A stretch of 64,000 bases of DNA, from the IMG/VR virus record IMGVR_UViG_3300042731_008413, positions 1-64,000 of that record; one strand, written 5' to 3'. This DNA comes from a virus. The notes below the pieces were generated by a model. It did no database searches and had not been told where the DNA came from. It saw only the letters and a program-made list of their open reading frames with translations. Shown one piece after another: positions 30,722 through 40,000 of the stretch. A program made the translations under genes and the position numbers. Within the stretch, counting starts at the first letter, position 1, and every line of letters begins with the position of its first letter.

Positions 30722-30842
30722 TTTTTAGATAGTTATCGATGGCTCGCCTGACATGCTCGGCCATTGATAAGCCGGTATCACGAACGAGTTGCTTTAATCT
30801 ATTGTATTGAAGAGTAGTCAAATAAATGTTTATGCGTTTCAT
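30714..30842 (-). CDS. Ribbon-helix-helix (CopG-like) repressor, 42 aa
   Basis: A short gene overlapping the tnpB start. KRINIYLTTLQYNRLKQLVR and DTGLSMAEHVRRAIDNYLKN give the strand-helix-helix pattern of RHH dimers, with INIYLT as the DNA-contacting strand. Translation is probably coupled to tnpB. Two ATATACATC repeats 11 bp apart overlap its promoter and are the likely operator, so it probably represses itself and tnpB. Confidence 0.7.
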   Translation of the reverse strand: MKRINIYLTTLQYNRLKQLVRDTGLSMAEHVRRAIDNYLKNV

Positions 30843-30879
30843 ATACATCTAATATACATCAAATGGGCGTTATTGTCAA
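30841..30879 (-). promoter_or_regulatory. Promoter and RHH operator for the RHH-tnpB unit
   Basis: On the minus strand: TTGACA (30879-30874), 17 bp, TATATT (30856-30851). The ATG at 30842 begins 8 bp after the -10 box, again nearly leaderless. The direct repeats ATATACATC at 30841-30849 and 30852-30860 cover the -10 box, one helical turn apart. Confidence 0.65.
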
Positions 30880-30887
30880 ATTGGGGA

Positions 30888-30916
30888 TTGACTTTTTTGG
30901 TATTACAGTATAATAT
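30888..30916 (+). promoter_or_regulatory. Promoter of the capsid operon
   Basis: TTGACT (30888-30893), 17-bp spacer, TAATAT (30911-30916), back-to-back with the RHH promoter. The start point should fall at about 30922-30923, the first base of the leader hairpin. Confidence 0.7.
30901..30915. promoter_or_regulatory. Dyad operator site 5 (TATTACAGTATAATA)
   Basis: Fills the space between -35 and -10 of the capsid-operon promoter, as site 4 does in its promoter. Confidence 0.6.
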
Positions 30917-30921
30917 ACTTA

Positions 30922-30983
30922 TAACACGCTCTGACTGTGGAATCAGTCGGGGTGTTTTCTTTTGCCCCGAGAAGGGGCAATCG
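30922..30983 (+). promoter_or_regulatory. Structured 5' leader of the S49 protease gene, possible RNA switch
   Basis: Hairpin 1: CGCTCTGACTG (30927-30937) with CAGTCGGGGTG (30944-30954), 11 bp including wobble pairs. Hairpin 2: TTGCCCC (30962-30968) with GGGGCAA (30974-30980), which buries the AAGGGG ribosome site of ATG 30984. An alternative helix TCGGGG (30947-30952)/CCCCGA (30965-30970) would break both and free the site. Bases 30922-30954 are also 28/33 identical to CRISPR spacer S0. Confidence 0.6.
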
Positions 30984-32501
30984 ATGAAGGGCATCAAATA
31001 CCAACGAATCATTCAAGCGGCCATCGAAATACCGTGGGCTATCCTGCCCACCAAGTTAGCCCTTATTCAGAACTTGATTACGTTCCGGGCTTCCGGGGGG
31101 CATCTGACAGAGGATGAAATCAGGGCCAGGATTGGAGACTCGGAATCCCACGAACCCATCATCAAGGTTCACTACTCTGCCCAGAATGGTTCTGCCAGCA
31201 ACGGCAGTCGCCCCCAGACAGCCGCAGTTCTCCCCCTCGTAGGCACCATTATTCCCCGAATGGATATGTTCGCCGAATCCAGCGGAGCCATTTCCATCCA
31301 ACGTTTCCAAAATATGTTTCGCCAGGCATTGGCCGATGGCGAGATCGACAACATCATCATCGACATCGATTCTCCCGGTGGGCAGGTTTCTGGGGTGCAA
31401 GAAATGGCCGATGAGATTTTTGACTCTCGCGGCCAAAAACCCATTACCGCAGTAGCCAACACCCTGGCCGCCAGTGCCGCCTACTGGATAGCCACGGCTG
31501 CTGATGAGGTTGTAGTAACCCCCAGTAGCGAAGTGGGTAGCATTGGCGTGTTTGCCATTCACGAAGACCTCTCCAAAATGCTGGATCAGGTTGGGGTCAA
31601 AATGTCGTTGATCTCAGCCGGCAAGTACAAGACCGAAGGCAACCCCTTTGAACCTTTGGGGGATGAAGCCCGAGAAGCCATCCAACAGCGGGTGCTGGAA
31701 TATTTTGATGCTTTTACCGCAGGAGTGGCCCGTAATCGAGATGTCAGTCAATTTAAAGTGAATGATGGTTTTGGGCAGGGGCGAGTAGTGGGGGCCGAAG
31801 AAGCGGTAAAAGAGGGGATGGCCGATAGAGTAGCCACCCTGGATGAAACGATCAATTACGTTTTATCCCAACCAAACGAAATTAGCGCCAACGGAAACAG
31901 CAAGTTGTATTCTTTCCAGGAGCTTACGCAAGAGTTCTTTGGAAGTAATTCTATAAGCGTTATTCCCGGTGGCGATAATGATAAAGTAATCATTGGCGCA
32001 GATACAGGAGGCGATCTTATGCCAAACACTAAAGATCAGCCAACGAAGTCCGAAGAAGTCCAGGCATTGGAATTACCGGATGGCACCAAGCTGACTGCGG
32101 AGCAGGTTCAGATTTTGCTGGCCGAGAACAAAGAAGCCCGTCAAGAGGCTAAGGCCATCAAAGTCGAGGCGATGATCGACAAGGCTCGCCAACGCGGGGT
32201 GGCCCCGGCTACCTTGCAGGTGGTCGAGGCGATGTTGACCAAAGCCGAACCGGATGCTCCCCCGGTGCTGTCGTTGGGTGACGAGCAGTACAATATGTTC
32301 GGTGGCCTGGGCTATCTTCTGGAAGTCATTCCGGGCCGGCAAATGGCGGAATTGACCCGAGACGAACCGGGCGAAAAGCCGCCGATGGAGACCATGAAAG
32401 CCAACCCTGGCCCTCAGACCCTGGAAGAAGCTGAGGAGCAGGCCAAGAAGCGGCGGGCGGAACTGGGCATCAAGCCGGTGACGCAGGCTGAGTTGGCGTA
32501 G
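30984..32501 (+). CDS. S49 family head maturation protease with C-terminal scaffold
   Basis: 505 residues from ATG 30984. Resembles lambda gpC/SppA: IDSPGGQVSGVQ is the oxyanion region, Ser164 in LAASAAYWIA the nucleophile and Lys214 in SAGKYKTEG the general base. The C-terminal third is helical, charged and scaffold-like. In the prohead it should cleave scaffold and itself. The long frame from 30807 crosses the promoter and leader and is not used. Confidence 0.85.
   Translation: MKGIKYQRIIQAAIEIPWAILPTKLALIQNLITFRASGGHLTEDEIRARIGDSESHEPIIKVHYSAQNGSASNGSRPQTAAVLPLVGTIIPRMDMFAESSGAISIQRFQNMFRQALADGEIDNIIIDIDSPGGQVSGVQEMADEIFDSRGQKPITAVANTLAASAAYWIATAADEVVVTPSSEVGSIGVFAIHEDLSKMLDQVGVKMSLISAGKYKTEGNPFEPLGDEAREAIQQRVLEYFDAFTAGVARNRDVSQFKVNDGFGQGRVVGAEEAVKEGMADRVATLDETINYVLSQPNEISANGNSKLYSFQELTQEFFGSNSISVIPGGDNDKVIIGADTGGDLMPNTKDQPTKSEEVQALELPDGTKLTAEQVQILLAENKEARQEAKAIKVEAMIDKARQRGVAPATLQVVEAMLTKAEPDAPPVLSLGDEQYNMFGGLGYLLEVIPGRQMAELTRDEPGEKPPMETMKANPGPQTLEEAEEQAKKRRAELGIKPVTQAELA
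32019..32501 (+). CDS. Scaffold protein from an internal start (Nu3-like)
   Basis: ATG 32019 is in frame with the protease and is preceded by AGGAGG at 8-bp spacing inside the coding sequence. The product, 160 residues beginning MPNTKDQPTKSEEVQALELP, is acidic and helical, like lambda Nu3, which is made from the 3' part of gene C in the same way. Confidence 0.65.
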   Translation: MPNTKDQPTKSEEVQALELPDGTKLTAEQVQILLAENKEARQEAKAIKVEAMIDKARQRGVAPATLQVVEAMLTKAEPDAPPVLSLGDEQYNMFGGLGYLLEVIPGRQMAELTRDEPGEKPPMETMKANPGPQTLEEAEEQAKKRRAELGIKPVTQAELA

Positions 32502-32512
32502 GGAGGTAAACA

Positions 32513-32920
32513 ATGCCAGTTTCTTCGAGTATTACCAGTTATGAAGGGGTAAAGGGCAATCTAATCGCCGGTGGTGAACCGGTGGTGGCCTCCTACACGG
32601 TGGATTACCAGTATGTGACCGAGATCACTTTGCCGGGGTCCGGGGATAGCCGCAAGGTCGTCCAGGAGGGGCAGGTGATGTCGCTTGACCCGTCTAGCCG
32701 AAAGGTGGTGCCAAACTATTCCGCTTACGGCTTTACCGCTGTCGGGGTCAACATTCAGGACGTTGATGTGACCGATGGTGATGAAGCCCTGGGGGTGGTC
32801 TGGGATGGTGTTCTGGCCGAGCCGGTCTGTATCGACAACGGTACTCTGGGAACGGTTCTGGCGGCCACCAAGACAGCCCTGGCCGACCGGATTCAGTTCA
32901 CCCGGACCAGCCGGGTTTAG
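32513..32920 (+). CDS. Head decoration protein (gpD-like)
   Basis: 135 residues between scaffold and capsid, the lambda D position. Beta-rich; contains VASYTVDYQYVTEIT and SLDPSSRKVVPNYSAYGFTA, shared with the paralogue at 7326. GGGAGG precedes the ATG. Such proteins trimerise on the expanded capsid and stabilise it. Confidence 0.7.
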   Translation: MPVSSSITSYEGVKGNLIAGGEPVVASYTVDYQYVTEITLPGSGDSRKVVQEGQVMSLDPSSRKVVPNYSAYGFTAVGVNIQDVDVTDGDEALGVVWDGVLAEPVCIDNGTLGTVLAATKTALADRIQFTRTSRV

Positions 32921-32930
32921 GAGGTAAGAG

Positions 32931-34001
32931 ATGCCAACGACAATTCCCAGTTTTTTGAGAAATCCGCAAATCACCGGCTACGTTCGGACCACCGACGTTC
33001 CCAAGAATTATTTGTATGAACGCTGGTGCCCGACCGAAGGGGTGGAAGCGGACGAGTTCGAGGGCCTGATTGTGCTGGACCAGGTGCAAATGGCTCCCTT
33101 TGTGGCGGTTGATGCCGAGTCGCCCAAGATTCATGGCGATTTGATGTCTAGCTACAAATGGCAGGTGGCTTTTATGCGCCACAAGGCCCGGTTCAAGGAA
33201 TCGGACCTGCGCGTGTTCTGGGAACCGGGGGTGGATGATCCCAACACCCTGGCTTTTGCTTCAGCCCGTGCCCGCGAACGGAAGATCATGCGAACGATGG
33301 ATGCCCTCAGTATCGGGGTAGATGCCCGAAAGGAGTGGGTGTTCTGGAACGCAATGGCTGGCTCCGTGGCCTATGATGATGAAAACGTGAATTACACCAT
33401 CACGTTTGATGGGGCTTACAACGGCTCGACCAATCGCAAGACTCCGACCACGCTCTGGTCCGCGGACAGCCCAACACCCATCACCGACCTATCCCAATGG
33501 ATTCAAGAGATTTCCGACGAATCCGGGGTGGATGAGTGGGTGATGGTGACCACTCCTAAAGTCCTGGGGCTGATGTCTCGGAGTGAGCAAGTGCGCCAGA
33601 TGTGGTCAGTGTCCGATTCCAACCCCGCTCCTAACGCACCGCTTAGTTTGAACCCGGTTACTCCAGTTCAGGTCTCGGCGGCAATGGAACAAATCGGGAT
33701 CGTTGAAGCCATCAAATATACCGCTAAGTACACCGACATCACCTTTGCGGTAGACAAGACGGCAACCCGGACCAAGACCCGCTTCATCAACGACAATGAT
33801 CTGTTCCTTCTACCGGCTAATATGGAATTGGGGCGTTACGCCTCGGCCCCAGCAATGGCCAACAACTGGCGAACCGGCAAGTTCGGTTGGTCCGAGGAAA
33901 AACAGGACCCGTGGGTACTTGAAGTCGGTGCTGGTGAGTATGCTTGGATCGACTTCCCGGCTCCGATGCACAATAGTGTGTTGCAGGCCAGAGTAGCTTA
34001 G
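32931..34001 (+). CDS. Major capsid protein (gpE/HK97-fold type)
   Basis: 356 residues, preceded by GGAGGT. TNRKTPTTLWSADSPTPITD, WVMVTTPKVLGLMSRSEQVR and LFLLPANMELGRYASAPAMA resemble the lambda gpE family. It follows protease, scaffold and decoration genes in the lambda order. Confidence 0.8.
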   Translation: MPTTIPSFLRNPQITGYVRTTDVPKNYLYERWCPTEGVEADEFEGLIVLDQVQMAPFVAVDAESPKIHGDLMSSYKWQVAFMRHKARFKESDLRVFWEPGVDDPNTLAFASARARERKIMRTMDALSIGVDARKEWVFWNAMAGSVAYDDENVNYTITFDGAYNGSTNRKTPTTLWSADSPTPITDLSQWIQEISDESGVDEWVMVTTPKVLGLMSRSEQVRQMWSVSDSNPAPNAPLSLNPVTPVQVSAAMEQIGIVEAIKYTAKYTDITFAVDKTATRTKTRFINDNDLFLLPANMELGRYASAPAMANNWRTGKFGWSEEKQDPWVLEVGAGEYAWIDFPAPMHNSVLQARVA

Positions 34002-34022
34002 ATAGTCATCTAACAGGTAGAC

Positions 34023-34562
34023 ATGGCTAATAACGGCAATATTACCGTCACAGAGATAGAAAGTTTTATCGAGTTTGGGGCATCGTTTCCTGAATCGAGC
34101 GACTCGACGCTAACCCAGAGCGATGTCAACGACATCTGTGACGGTATTAATGCCGAAGTCAATCTAATTCTCAGCCGGCTGGGGTTCCAGATGCCGGTAA
34201 CGGCAACTAACTCGGTAGAGTGGCTGGAGCTAACCAAGAAGTTTGGGGCGGGGTCCCTGGTCATCGATGGCCTGGGGGCGCAATCGTCCGAAGAAGAGAA
34301 CACCAGGGCAGATCGCTACTGGAATCGCTATATGGAGCGAATCCAGGAGCTACTTAACTCCGGTGGGGCAATCCTGGATGACGCTGAGTTACAAACCGAC
34401 CCTCTGCCCAGTCGGGTGCCGGTGGCCTACAGCGACCGGCTGTCTCGAAGTCGCAAGCGACGACTCCGGTTCCCGCAGCGGGCGGCGGCTGACCAGTACG
34501 AGGACGAGTCGGCTATTGCCGCCACCCGCGCTCCCTGGACCAGGGCTATTGGGGGCTGGTAG
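34023..34562 (+). CDS. Head-tail connector (gp6-like adaptor)
   Basis: 179 residues. Acidic helical N terminus (DSTLTQSDVNDICDGINAEV), then a basic C terminus rich in Arg. Size and place right after the capsid gene suit the adaptor ring under the portal. Confidence 0.5.
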   Translation: MANNGNITVTEIESFIEFGASFPESSDSTLTQSDVNDICDGINAEVNLILSRLGFQMPVTATNSVEWLELTKKFGAGSLVIDGLGAQSSEEENTRADRYWNRYMERIQELLNSGGAILDDAELQTDPLPSRVPVAYSDRLSRSRKRRLRFPQRAAADQYEDESAIAATRAPWTRAIGGW

Positions 34563-35074
34563 TGACCCTGCGAACCCCTGAATCGATTCTACGCCAGATC
34601 ATCTCTGTCTACGAGGACAACTATGCTACTTGTCTGGCTACTGTGGAATCGAATTGGGAATTGATTGATCCAATCAACCTGGACGACTTTATAACCAGAG
34701 AGATCACGACCGACCCCACGGCCCTGGACAAGCAATGGCTATTGCCGGCAATGTCGGTAGCCATCGGTCCTATCAGGGAGACCGTGACTGAAGGGTGGCA
34801 ACAAGATAAGACTAGTTACGATATGCAAACGATGGTGACATACTACTTACAGCATAATGACGTGACCATTCTAGCCAAGATCATCGCCCGGCATATCGAA
34901 GCTACCCTGGACCTGTTTCGGCAATACCCGGCTTTTGGCTGGCGAGGGGCGACCAACAAGATTGTACCAGGGTCGGTCCAGTTCATCCCAAGCCAGACAT
35001 CGACCAGAGGCAATGCTTACGTCAAGGGGTTGATGGTTCAGTTCGATTACAGGTTTTTGAACTATGCAGCTTGA
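34562..35074 (+). CDS. Head-completion/neck protein
   Basis: 170 residues from GTG 34562, which overlaps the previous TAG. Alpha/beta protein with LPAMSVAIGPIRETVTEGWQ. The position between adaptor and gp10-like protein suggests a stopper or neck protein. Assigned by synteny more than sequence. Confidence 0.45.
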   Translation: MTLRTPESILRQIISVYEDNYATCLATVESNWELIDPINLDDFITREITTDPTALDKQWLLPAMSVAIGPIRETVTEGWQQDKTSYDMQTMVTYYLQHNDVTILAKIIARHIEATLDLFRQYPAFGWRGATNKIVPGSVQFIPSQTSTRGNAYVKGLMVQFDYRFLNYAA

Positions 35075-35558
35075 TGTTAGTTTTCAAGTAACCGGAACCA
35101 CCGATGTCATTGCCCAATTGGGTCTTTTGCCGGAATTGTGGAAAATTCGCACCCGGCAGGTGATGCTGGAATGGGGAGCGGACATCGGCGCCAGGGCCAG
35201 GGTTCTTAGTCCCGAGGACAAGATCAGGTTCTATGACTCTCGAAGGCGACCCAAGACTCAGGCGTTCAAGGCCGGTTGGAGGATGCAGGTTCGAGAGACC
35301 GGCGCCGACATTGCCCTGGAAATCGGCAACGTCGATCCCAAGATGCCGGTCATTGTCGGTCCATCCCCGGCCAAGTCTAACGTAACGGCCAAGAATAAGG
35401 ATTACCTGGTCTTTTACTGGGAGCGATTGGGGCGTTGGGTTATTGCCAAGTCGATTGATAAACCGGCTACACCGGGCCAGCCCGTACACGAATGGGCTAT
35501 CAAAGATTTCGATGTAGATCGCCACCTGCCTGATATGGCAAGCAGATTGGTGGCTTAA
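35064..35558 (+). CDS. HK97 gp10-like minor tail/tail-completion protein
   Basis: 164 residues: helix IGARARVLSPEDKI followed by a beta-rich half and YLVFYWERLGRWVIA, as in HK97 gp10-like proteins that bind the tail end. Overlaps the preceding gene by 11 bp. Confidence 0.5.
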   Translation: MQLDVSFQVTGTTDVIAQLGLLPELWKIRTRQVMLEWGADIGARARVLSPEDKIRFYDSRRRPKTQAFKAGWRMQVRETGADIALEIGNVDPKMPVIVGPSPAKSNVTAKNKDYLVFYWERLGRWVIAKSIDKPATPGQPVHEWAIKDFDVDRHLPDMASRLVA

Positions 35559-35568
35559 GGAGGCACTT

Positions 35569-36183
35569 ATGGCAACTACTGCCGATTTTTGGAGCCAGGG
35601 CGTAAATAAGGACAACATTGTTGGTGGCCCGGCACGTATTTTGGTGGCCGATAAAGCAACGGTCGCTTACCCTAATCTGATCCGGGATGTCGTCAACCTG
35701 GAAACCTATGAAGCCCAAACCGGCTGGTTTGACGTGGGTCATACCTCGGAGTCGTTTGTTAATACCGAGGGCTTTGACACCACCGAATGGAAATCACAGC
35801 AAGCTGGCATCATCAACCTTCAGGTAGGCGATTGGAACCGGTCGATCTCTTTCACCTTGATGGAGAGTCGCAGGGACAAGGTGGCCGATCTGGTTCATGA
35901 AGCCACCGGTCGAACGACCAACGCCGATGGCGACGAGTTGGAATACTTCTATGACAAATCGAACGTCTCTGAATGGCGAGTAGTCGCCATTAACTTGATG
36001 GAAGACGAAGCTGCTGGCCAGAACTTGACGATGGATGTATTTCCCAGATGCAAGCGCTCCGGGGCGGATAGCGAAATGAGTTGGTCCCGATCTGAACCTC
36101 AGACCCACACGCTGGAAATGCGACCCTTCCCGGATACCGATGTCCCCAACGACGCCAGTTGGTATCGAATTAGCGAGACTTAA
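35569..36183 (+). CDS. Major tail (tube) protein
   Basis: 204 residues just before the tail chaperones. GGAGG precedes the ATG. WFDVGHTSESFVNTEGFDTT and VGDWNRSISFTLMES are beta-rich as expected for hexameric tail-tube subunits. Confidence 0.65.
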   Translation: MATTADFWSQGVNKDNIVGGPARILVADKATVAYPNLIRDVVNLETYEAQTGWFDVGHTSESFVNTEGFDTTEWKSQQAGIINLQVGDWNRSISFTLMESRRDKVADLVHEATGRTTNADGDELEYFYDKSNVSEWRVVAINLMEDEAAGQNLTMDVFPRCKRSGADSEMSWSRSEPQTHTLEMRPFPDTDVPNDASWYRISET

Positions 36184-36203
36184 AATCCGCAGACGGAGTA
36201 ACA

Positions 36204-36755
36204 ATGGCTAAAAAAATACGGCGCGTTTTTGACCCTGACGTTTTTGTGGTGACTTTTGGGGGAATCGAGTACGACATCTCCGCCCAACCCATCGAGCGTA
36301 TTATCGAGTTCGAGCGAGTCATCGAGGATTTGTCTGGTAGCCTGGACGACCTTGACTCCAAATATTATGTGTCAAAAAATGGTTCCGGCAAAGAAGTCCC
36401 CTACGACTCTCTGGAACAGGCCCAGGCTAACCAGGACGAGGGTGACGAGATTATCACCGAGCGACCCGGTATCAAGGTGTTTTTGGACAAGATTGTTAGC
36501 TCCCCTTACCACGCCTTTCGGGTGATGGTGCCGGAGTTGCACGAAGAGGATGCTCGCAAAGCCACCTTCCCGGAACTCAAGAACGCGCTGGATGTGGTGG
36601 TCGAGGCCAACGGTATCGGCTGGATGGAAGATTTTCTAAAAAAAACAATCAGTCCGATTCTGCCGGAACTAGTAAGAGTGGTAGTAGACTCAACCAAAGA
36701 GGCTTTGACCGATACTACCAGGACCGAAGCGGAGCCATCTGGGGAGACGCCATAG
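36204..36755 (+). CDS. Tail assembly chaperone, short form (gpG-like)
   Basis: 183 residues from ATG 36204. Acidic helical protein between tube and tape-measure genes, the conserved place of gpG. A run of eight A (36638-36645) near its 3' end is a slippery site for the long form. Confidence 0.65.
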   Translation: MAKKIRRVFDPDVFVVTFGGIEYDISAQPIERIIEFERVIEDLSGSLDDLDSKYYVSKNGSGKEVPYDSLEQAQANQDEGDEIITERPGIKVFLDKIVSSPYHAFRVMVPELHEEDARKATFPELKNALDVVVEANGIGWMEDFLKKTISPILPELVRVVVDSTKEALTDTTRTEAEPSGETP

Positions 36756-37057
36756 ATGAGATAATCATCTCGTTGGCCGGAAAGCCATACCATATCCCGC
36801 CCGCGGTGCTAATGCGAGAATGGACGATCCCCCAGGCGTTATTCGCCTATTTTCACCAGATGGAAGAACAAGCAGCCGATGCGCGCCAACAGTTCCTTTT
36901 GACAATGGCCGCCATCGGCTCTGTTTTTTCTAAGGATGGCGAGAAGGTAGCCAAGCGGGTGTTGGATAGTTTTGATGGTCCACCCCTGAAACTTGAAGAC
37001 GTAAAAGAAACGTTGTCTGAATCCCAGAAAGCCGTGTTGTTTGGCAGGAAGCCGTAA
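36204..37057 (+). CDS. Tail assembly chaperone, -1 frameshift product (gpGT-like)
   Basis: At CTAAAAAAAAC (36636-36646) ribosomes can slip from A-AAA-AAA to the -1 frame. That frame is open from there to 37057 and reads NNQSDSAGTSKSGSRLNQRG, then FDRYYQDRSGAIWGDAIDEI, SLAGKPYHIPPAVLMREW. The TTG-started ORF at 36773 is only the end of this product. A gpG/gpGT frameshift pair is a conserved feature of long-tailed phages. Confidence 0.75.
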
Positions 37058-40000
37058 TGGAACCGAAACAAATTTTAATCAGGGTTCTAACTAAATTCGA
37101 GGATGCCGGGGTTCAAGCTGCTAAAAAAGTGGTGGCCGATACCGCTAATCAGATCAACCGGGCCGGCAAAGCGGCGGCCAAATCTTCGGTTGATTTCAAG
37201 CGGTTGGGAGCATCTATCAGGGGGGTTGTTTCTGGCTTTAAAGGTTTGGGTGGGGGTATCCTCGGTGCATTAAACCCACTCCGCTTGTTCGATAATATCT
37301 TTGGCCGGGTCACCATTGGTTTGGCTACCTGGGAAGCATGGCGGAGAGTTAAGGCCGGATTCGAGGCTATAGCCGATGCCACGGTCAACGCCAATGCCAA
37401 GATGCAGGTGGCTTTTGGGGCTTTTACCGCTTTCTCTGGGGGGAGTGAGGAATCGGCCAACCAATTCATTGGTATCCTCAAACAATTATCCATCGAAACC
37501 GGGGTGGCTTTTGATACCCTTCTGGATAACGCCAAAGCCCTGCCTACCAAAGTCGGTCAGAACTTTCAGGCATTTGAAGAGATAGCCAAGACCGCTATTG
37601 CCCTGGGTTTTCTGGACCCTGCTCAGGGGGTTGAGGGGGCGTTCTTTGCTTTGCGTAATGCCCTGGAAGGTGGGGCGCAAGGTCTCCGGTCCTTAATTCA
37701 ACGATTCGAGATTGGAACAGTCAGGGAATTCAACGCGGCCCTGGATGAAACCGGGGATGTGTTATCGGCCTTACAATTAATGCTGAAACGTACCGGCCTG
37801 GACGTTGACACCTTCATCGAAAGCCAGCGCAATACCTACCCGGTCGTTATTCAGAGCATCCAGAGCATCCTCAAAGAACTTCTCAGGATTTCTACCTCGC
37901 AAGTGTTCCAATTGATTACCGATGATTTGGTTCGGATGAGAAATTGGCTTCAGGACAACCAGGCTGCCCTGGAAGCGGTTGCTAGGGTGGTCAGCGAAAA
38001 GATGGTGGTGGCCTTTGGGATGCTCAAGCAATTCATTCGAGACATTATCCTGGGTGGCCGACAACTGACCGCGGGTAATGTTTTTCAGGCCATTATCGAT
38101 GGCATCAATGGTATTATTGAGGTCATCGAGAAAGCGGTTAAGGGCCTCATTCAATTCTTTACCTTGTTGGCCAATCTGGTATCCGGGTTGTTGGGTGGCG
38201 GACAGATCGAAACCGCGGTTTCTGAGAGCGTCACCCAGACTGGAACCGCTACAGCTAAAGCTATTGAATCCTCTACCAAAAAAGTCAAAGCTGCCGGCAA
38301 GGAATTAAAAGACACCGTTGAGGATGTGGTTGAGACCATCATCGAGGTGCCGGCAATGTCTACAGCCAAGATTACCTCTGCCTTGACCGCGGTGACCGAA
38401 GGTGGCAAGGAGACTATCAAACGATATGTCAGTGGATTGGTGGAGGGGTTGGACGCCGCGGGGGTCGAGAAGGTCAGAGACGCTATTCTTAACAACATCA
38501 TTGATCTCGAACGGCAACAACTTGACCAGGAAAAATCAGTCAAGCGGATTGAGGATTGGGTCGATGCCGCGGCCAAAGAGGTTGAAAAGGCTAGAGACCG
38601 GCTGAAGTTGTTTGATCTCAATACGGCTGACATCCCAGAGAGATTCACTAGAGCCAGACGGCGGCAACTTGAACTGGAAATCATGCGAGCCGAACAAGAG
38701 GAGAAACGGCGCAAGGCGGCTCTGGATGCAGCCAAAGAACAATTGGCCGTTACCAAAGATATTCTTAAGGCCCAACGCCAGGTTCTTAGTGAACTCGAAA
38801 GTTCTCTAAAAGATACTGAGGGGGCTGGTGGGGGTATCTTTACCGGGTTTGTTCCGCCTACCACTGACTTAGAGGGCTATCAGGCTCAAGTCGAGTCCCT
38901 GATTGGGTCGTTTAGGGATCGGTTACAGCCTACGTTCACTCGACTTAGGGAAGATTTCGAGAAGCTGGGGCAACTGTTGCGGGGGTTGTTTGGGGCGGAA
39001 TCTACAGGGCGTCTGACTGAATTCTTCGAGGCCGGGCAAAAGATACGGCAGGCTGTAGCCGATATCTCGTCGTTTTTAGGGGGGCTAATCGAGAAGACTG
39101 ATGCCTTGTTTAGCAGTTTGTTCTCTGGGTGGGATAGCCTCGATCCGGGATTAAGGAAATTCCTGTTGGTTATTTTGGGAATTACGGCCATAAAGAATAT
39201 TGGTTCGATTGCCGCGGCTATTAAGTTGGTTTGGTCATTCGGCGGGGTGTTAGCTCAGTTGGGTGGGGCAACGGCAACAGGGTTGATCGCAGCCCTATTT
39301 GGAACCGGTGGGGCGTCGGTAGCTGCCCTGGTGTTGCCAGTTACCATTCTTCTAGCCGAAATCTACCTGGGGCGACACGAACTAAGTAAATGGTTTACTG
39401 GTGAGCGACCCCAACAGTTGATTGTTAGTCTAAAAGTTATTGGGGCTGAAATACTTAATGAAATCCTGGCTCTGTTTGGGCAGGAACCGATATCAATTGA
39501 GGTTGATGGACAAGAGGTAACTCCCCAACGCGGCCTCGGTAATGTGCTATCAGGTATCAGCGAGGCCGTAGGGGGGACTTTAGCTGATTTGGCCGAAAGT
39601 TTGGGTGTTGATAGCGTTATCGAGAAATTGACGGGGGCAGAACCGGAAATTCGTCAAGCGGCTAAAGATGGCATGGCTACCCCTATCATCCAAACCGCCG
39701 AAGATGTCAATCGGGAACTGGTAGGCAACTCTATCTTCCCAGATATGATCTCCAGAATCATCTATCTGTTTACTACCTTGCCAGGCAGACTCCAACCTCA
39801 ACTACAATCATTGCGACTGTTGGTAATCGGTGAAATGGCCTTACTTCGCAACCAGTGGATAATGGATTGGCAGGCAATGGCCCAGGCTACGGTCGATGCC
39901 GTCAACCAGATCAATGCCGCCCAGATGCAAATTCAGACTACGGCAGCTAACTCTACCGCGTCCAGTGCGTCTGCCCCGGCAACCCCATTAACCCCCATCG

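Noticed and set aside
28954-30954. The two similar hairpins (28954-28986 and 30922-30954) as left and right ends of an IS605-type element
   Set aside because: One sits exactly at a transcription start and the other fills exactly one spacer-length unit; similarity ends at the spacer borders. IS ends would not explain this, though they are not fully excluded.
36773-37057. Separate TTG-started 94-residue gene
   Set aside because: Better explained as the end of the -1 frameshift product of the tail chaperone gene.
38151-38864. 237-codon minus-strand ORF inside the tape measure gene
   Set aside because: Ser/Arg-rich mirror of the helical coiled coil; no start signals.
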